From NCBI GenBank assembly GCA_009792885.1, contig WMCF01000024.1:11033995-11097994 (forward strand): DNA of 64,000 nt, written 5' to 3'. The DNA is from Eremophila alpestris peregrina. Taxonomy: Eukaryota; Chordata; Aves; Passeriformes; Alaudidae. Positions 63,557-64,000 of the stretch are shown piece by piece; positions within the stretch are counted from its first letter, which is position 1; each line of letters opens with the position of its first letter. The notes below the pieces were generated by a model that did not search any database, was not told where the DNA came from, and saw only the letters and a list, made by a program, of their open reading frames with translations. The translations under genes were made by a program, and so were the position numbers.

Positions 63557-64000
63557 CTCTCTCAGTGGGAAGGTAAGAAAACTGTTCTCAGAATAGACTA
63601 TATTTAAAGGTTTATTAATCAGATTATTCTAAGTTCCTTGACTTGTATTTCAATCCTTTCAAGATTCTTATAAGAATTGAAAAAATTATTTTCCAAGCTT
63701 GGGAGATTTGGAAAAATACTAATAATTTGGAAAGCATATTAAACATTTATTATGAAAACAATGAAATTTGCTGCACACTTCTATCTTTAGCTTTGCAGTG
63801 ATAAATTCAATAGAATTGTTACTGCAATTATATATCAGGACACACAAAGTTTATGCTTGCACATAAATATGAGATGAATTCTCCTGCCAAGCACTCTAAG
63901 TAGCAGCTGATGTTTCATTATATCCCTGATTTATACCAACAAGGTAAGATATTTACAGTTAACTAACTCTGTAAATAATTTTGGCCTCTGAGATACCTCA
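63557..64000. other. unique AT-rich DNA, no gene seen
   Basis: Nothing recognised up to the window edge. Confidence 0.5.

Noticed and set aside
1..64000. Bacterial-type systems (operons, CRISPR, phage, toxin-antitoxin)
   Set aside because: Avian repeats, very low coding density and no ribosome-binding-site-led frames show this is vertebrate nuclear DNA.

Overview
This window is nuclear DNA from a bird, most likely a passerine or another neoavian. The main evidence is the repeats. Several CR1 LINE 3' ends carry the avian signature, with CR1-type octamer tails and the 'GGTTTGGGTTGGAAGGGACCTT' type of terminal segment. There are also avian ERV-type LTRs. The sequence is AT-rich and full of long stretches with dense stop codons. 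I recognise no protein-coding exon, rRNA, tRNA, bacterial operon or CRISPR array. It reads as an intergenic desert or the inside of a very large intron. Short exons cannot be excluded by eye.

Layout: 1-4.2 kb is unique AT-rich DNA with one minus-strand ERV LTR (about 540-960), a TA microsatellite and small tandem repeats. At 4.3-4.7 kb a G15 tract precedes a plus-strand CR1 3' end. From 4.7 to 29.8 kb the DNA is mostly unique, with one short CR1 tail (19.6 kb), several microsatellites and minisatellites, and an AT-rich block near 24.2-24.8 kb that looks like a regulatory or conserved noncoding candidate. From 29.8 to 34.4 kb there are a CR1 tail, an unexplained 169-codon open frame, a nearly perfect 95-bp hairpin (32.56-32.65 kb) and an uninterrupted A51 run (34.31 kb). 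From 36.2 to 38.7 kb there is a cluster of A/C-rich or T/G-rich simple DNA.

The clearest mobile elements are two complete solo LTRs. One spans 40,155-41,611 and is flanked by the 5-bp target duplication CTTGG. The other spans 44,959-45,701 and is flanked by CCCAG. Both have TG...CA ends. The first is unusual: it is 1,457 bp long, contains a 109-bp internal tandem duplication with G-rich and C17 tracts, and carries a 179-codon open frame that ends at its AATAAA signal. A third, degraded LTR lies at 49.3-49.5 kb. An old CR1 reverse-transcriptase remnant lies at 52.4-52.8 kb, and a younger CR1 fragment lacking its 3' tail lies at 63.26-63.56 kb.

No genes act together here. What is biologically interesting is the transposon history, the LTR architecture, the long hairpin and the possible regulatory DNA. 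I did not find a convincing new multi-gene system.
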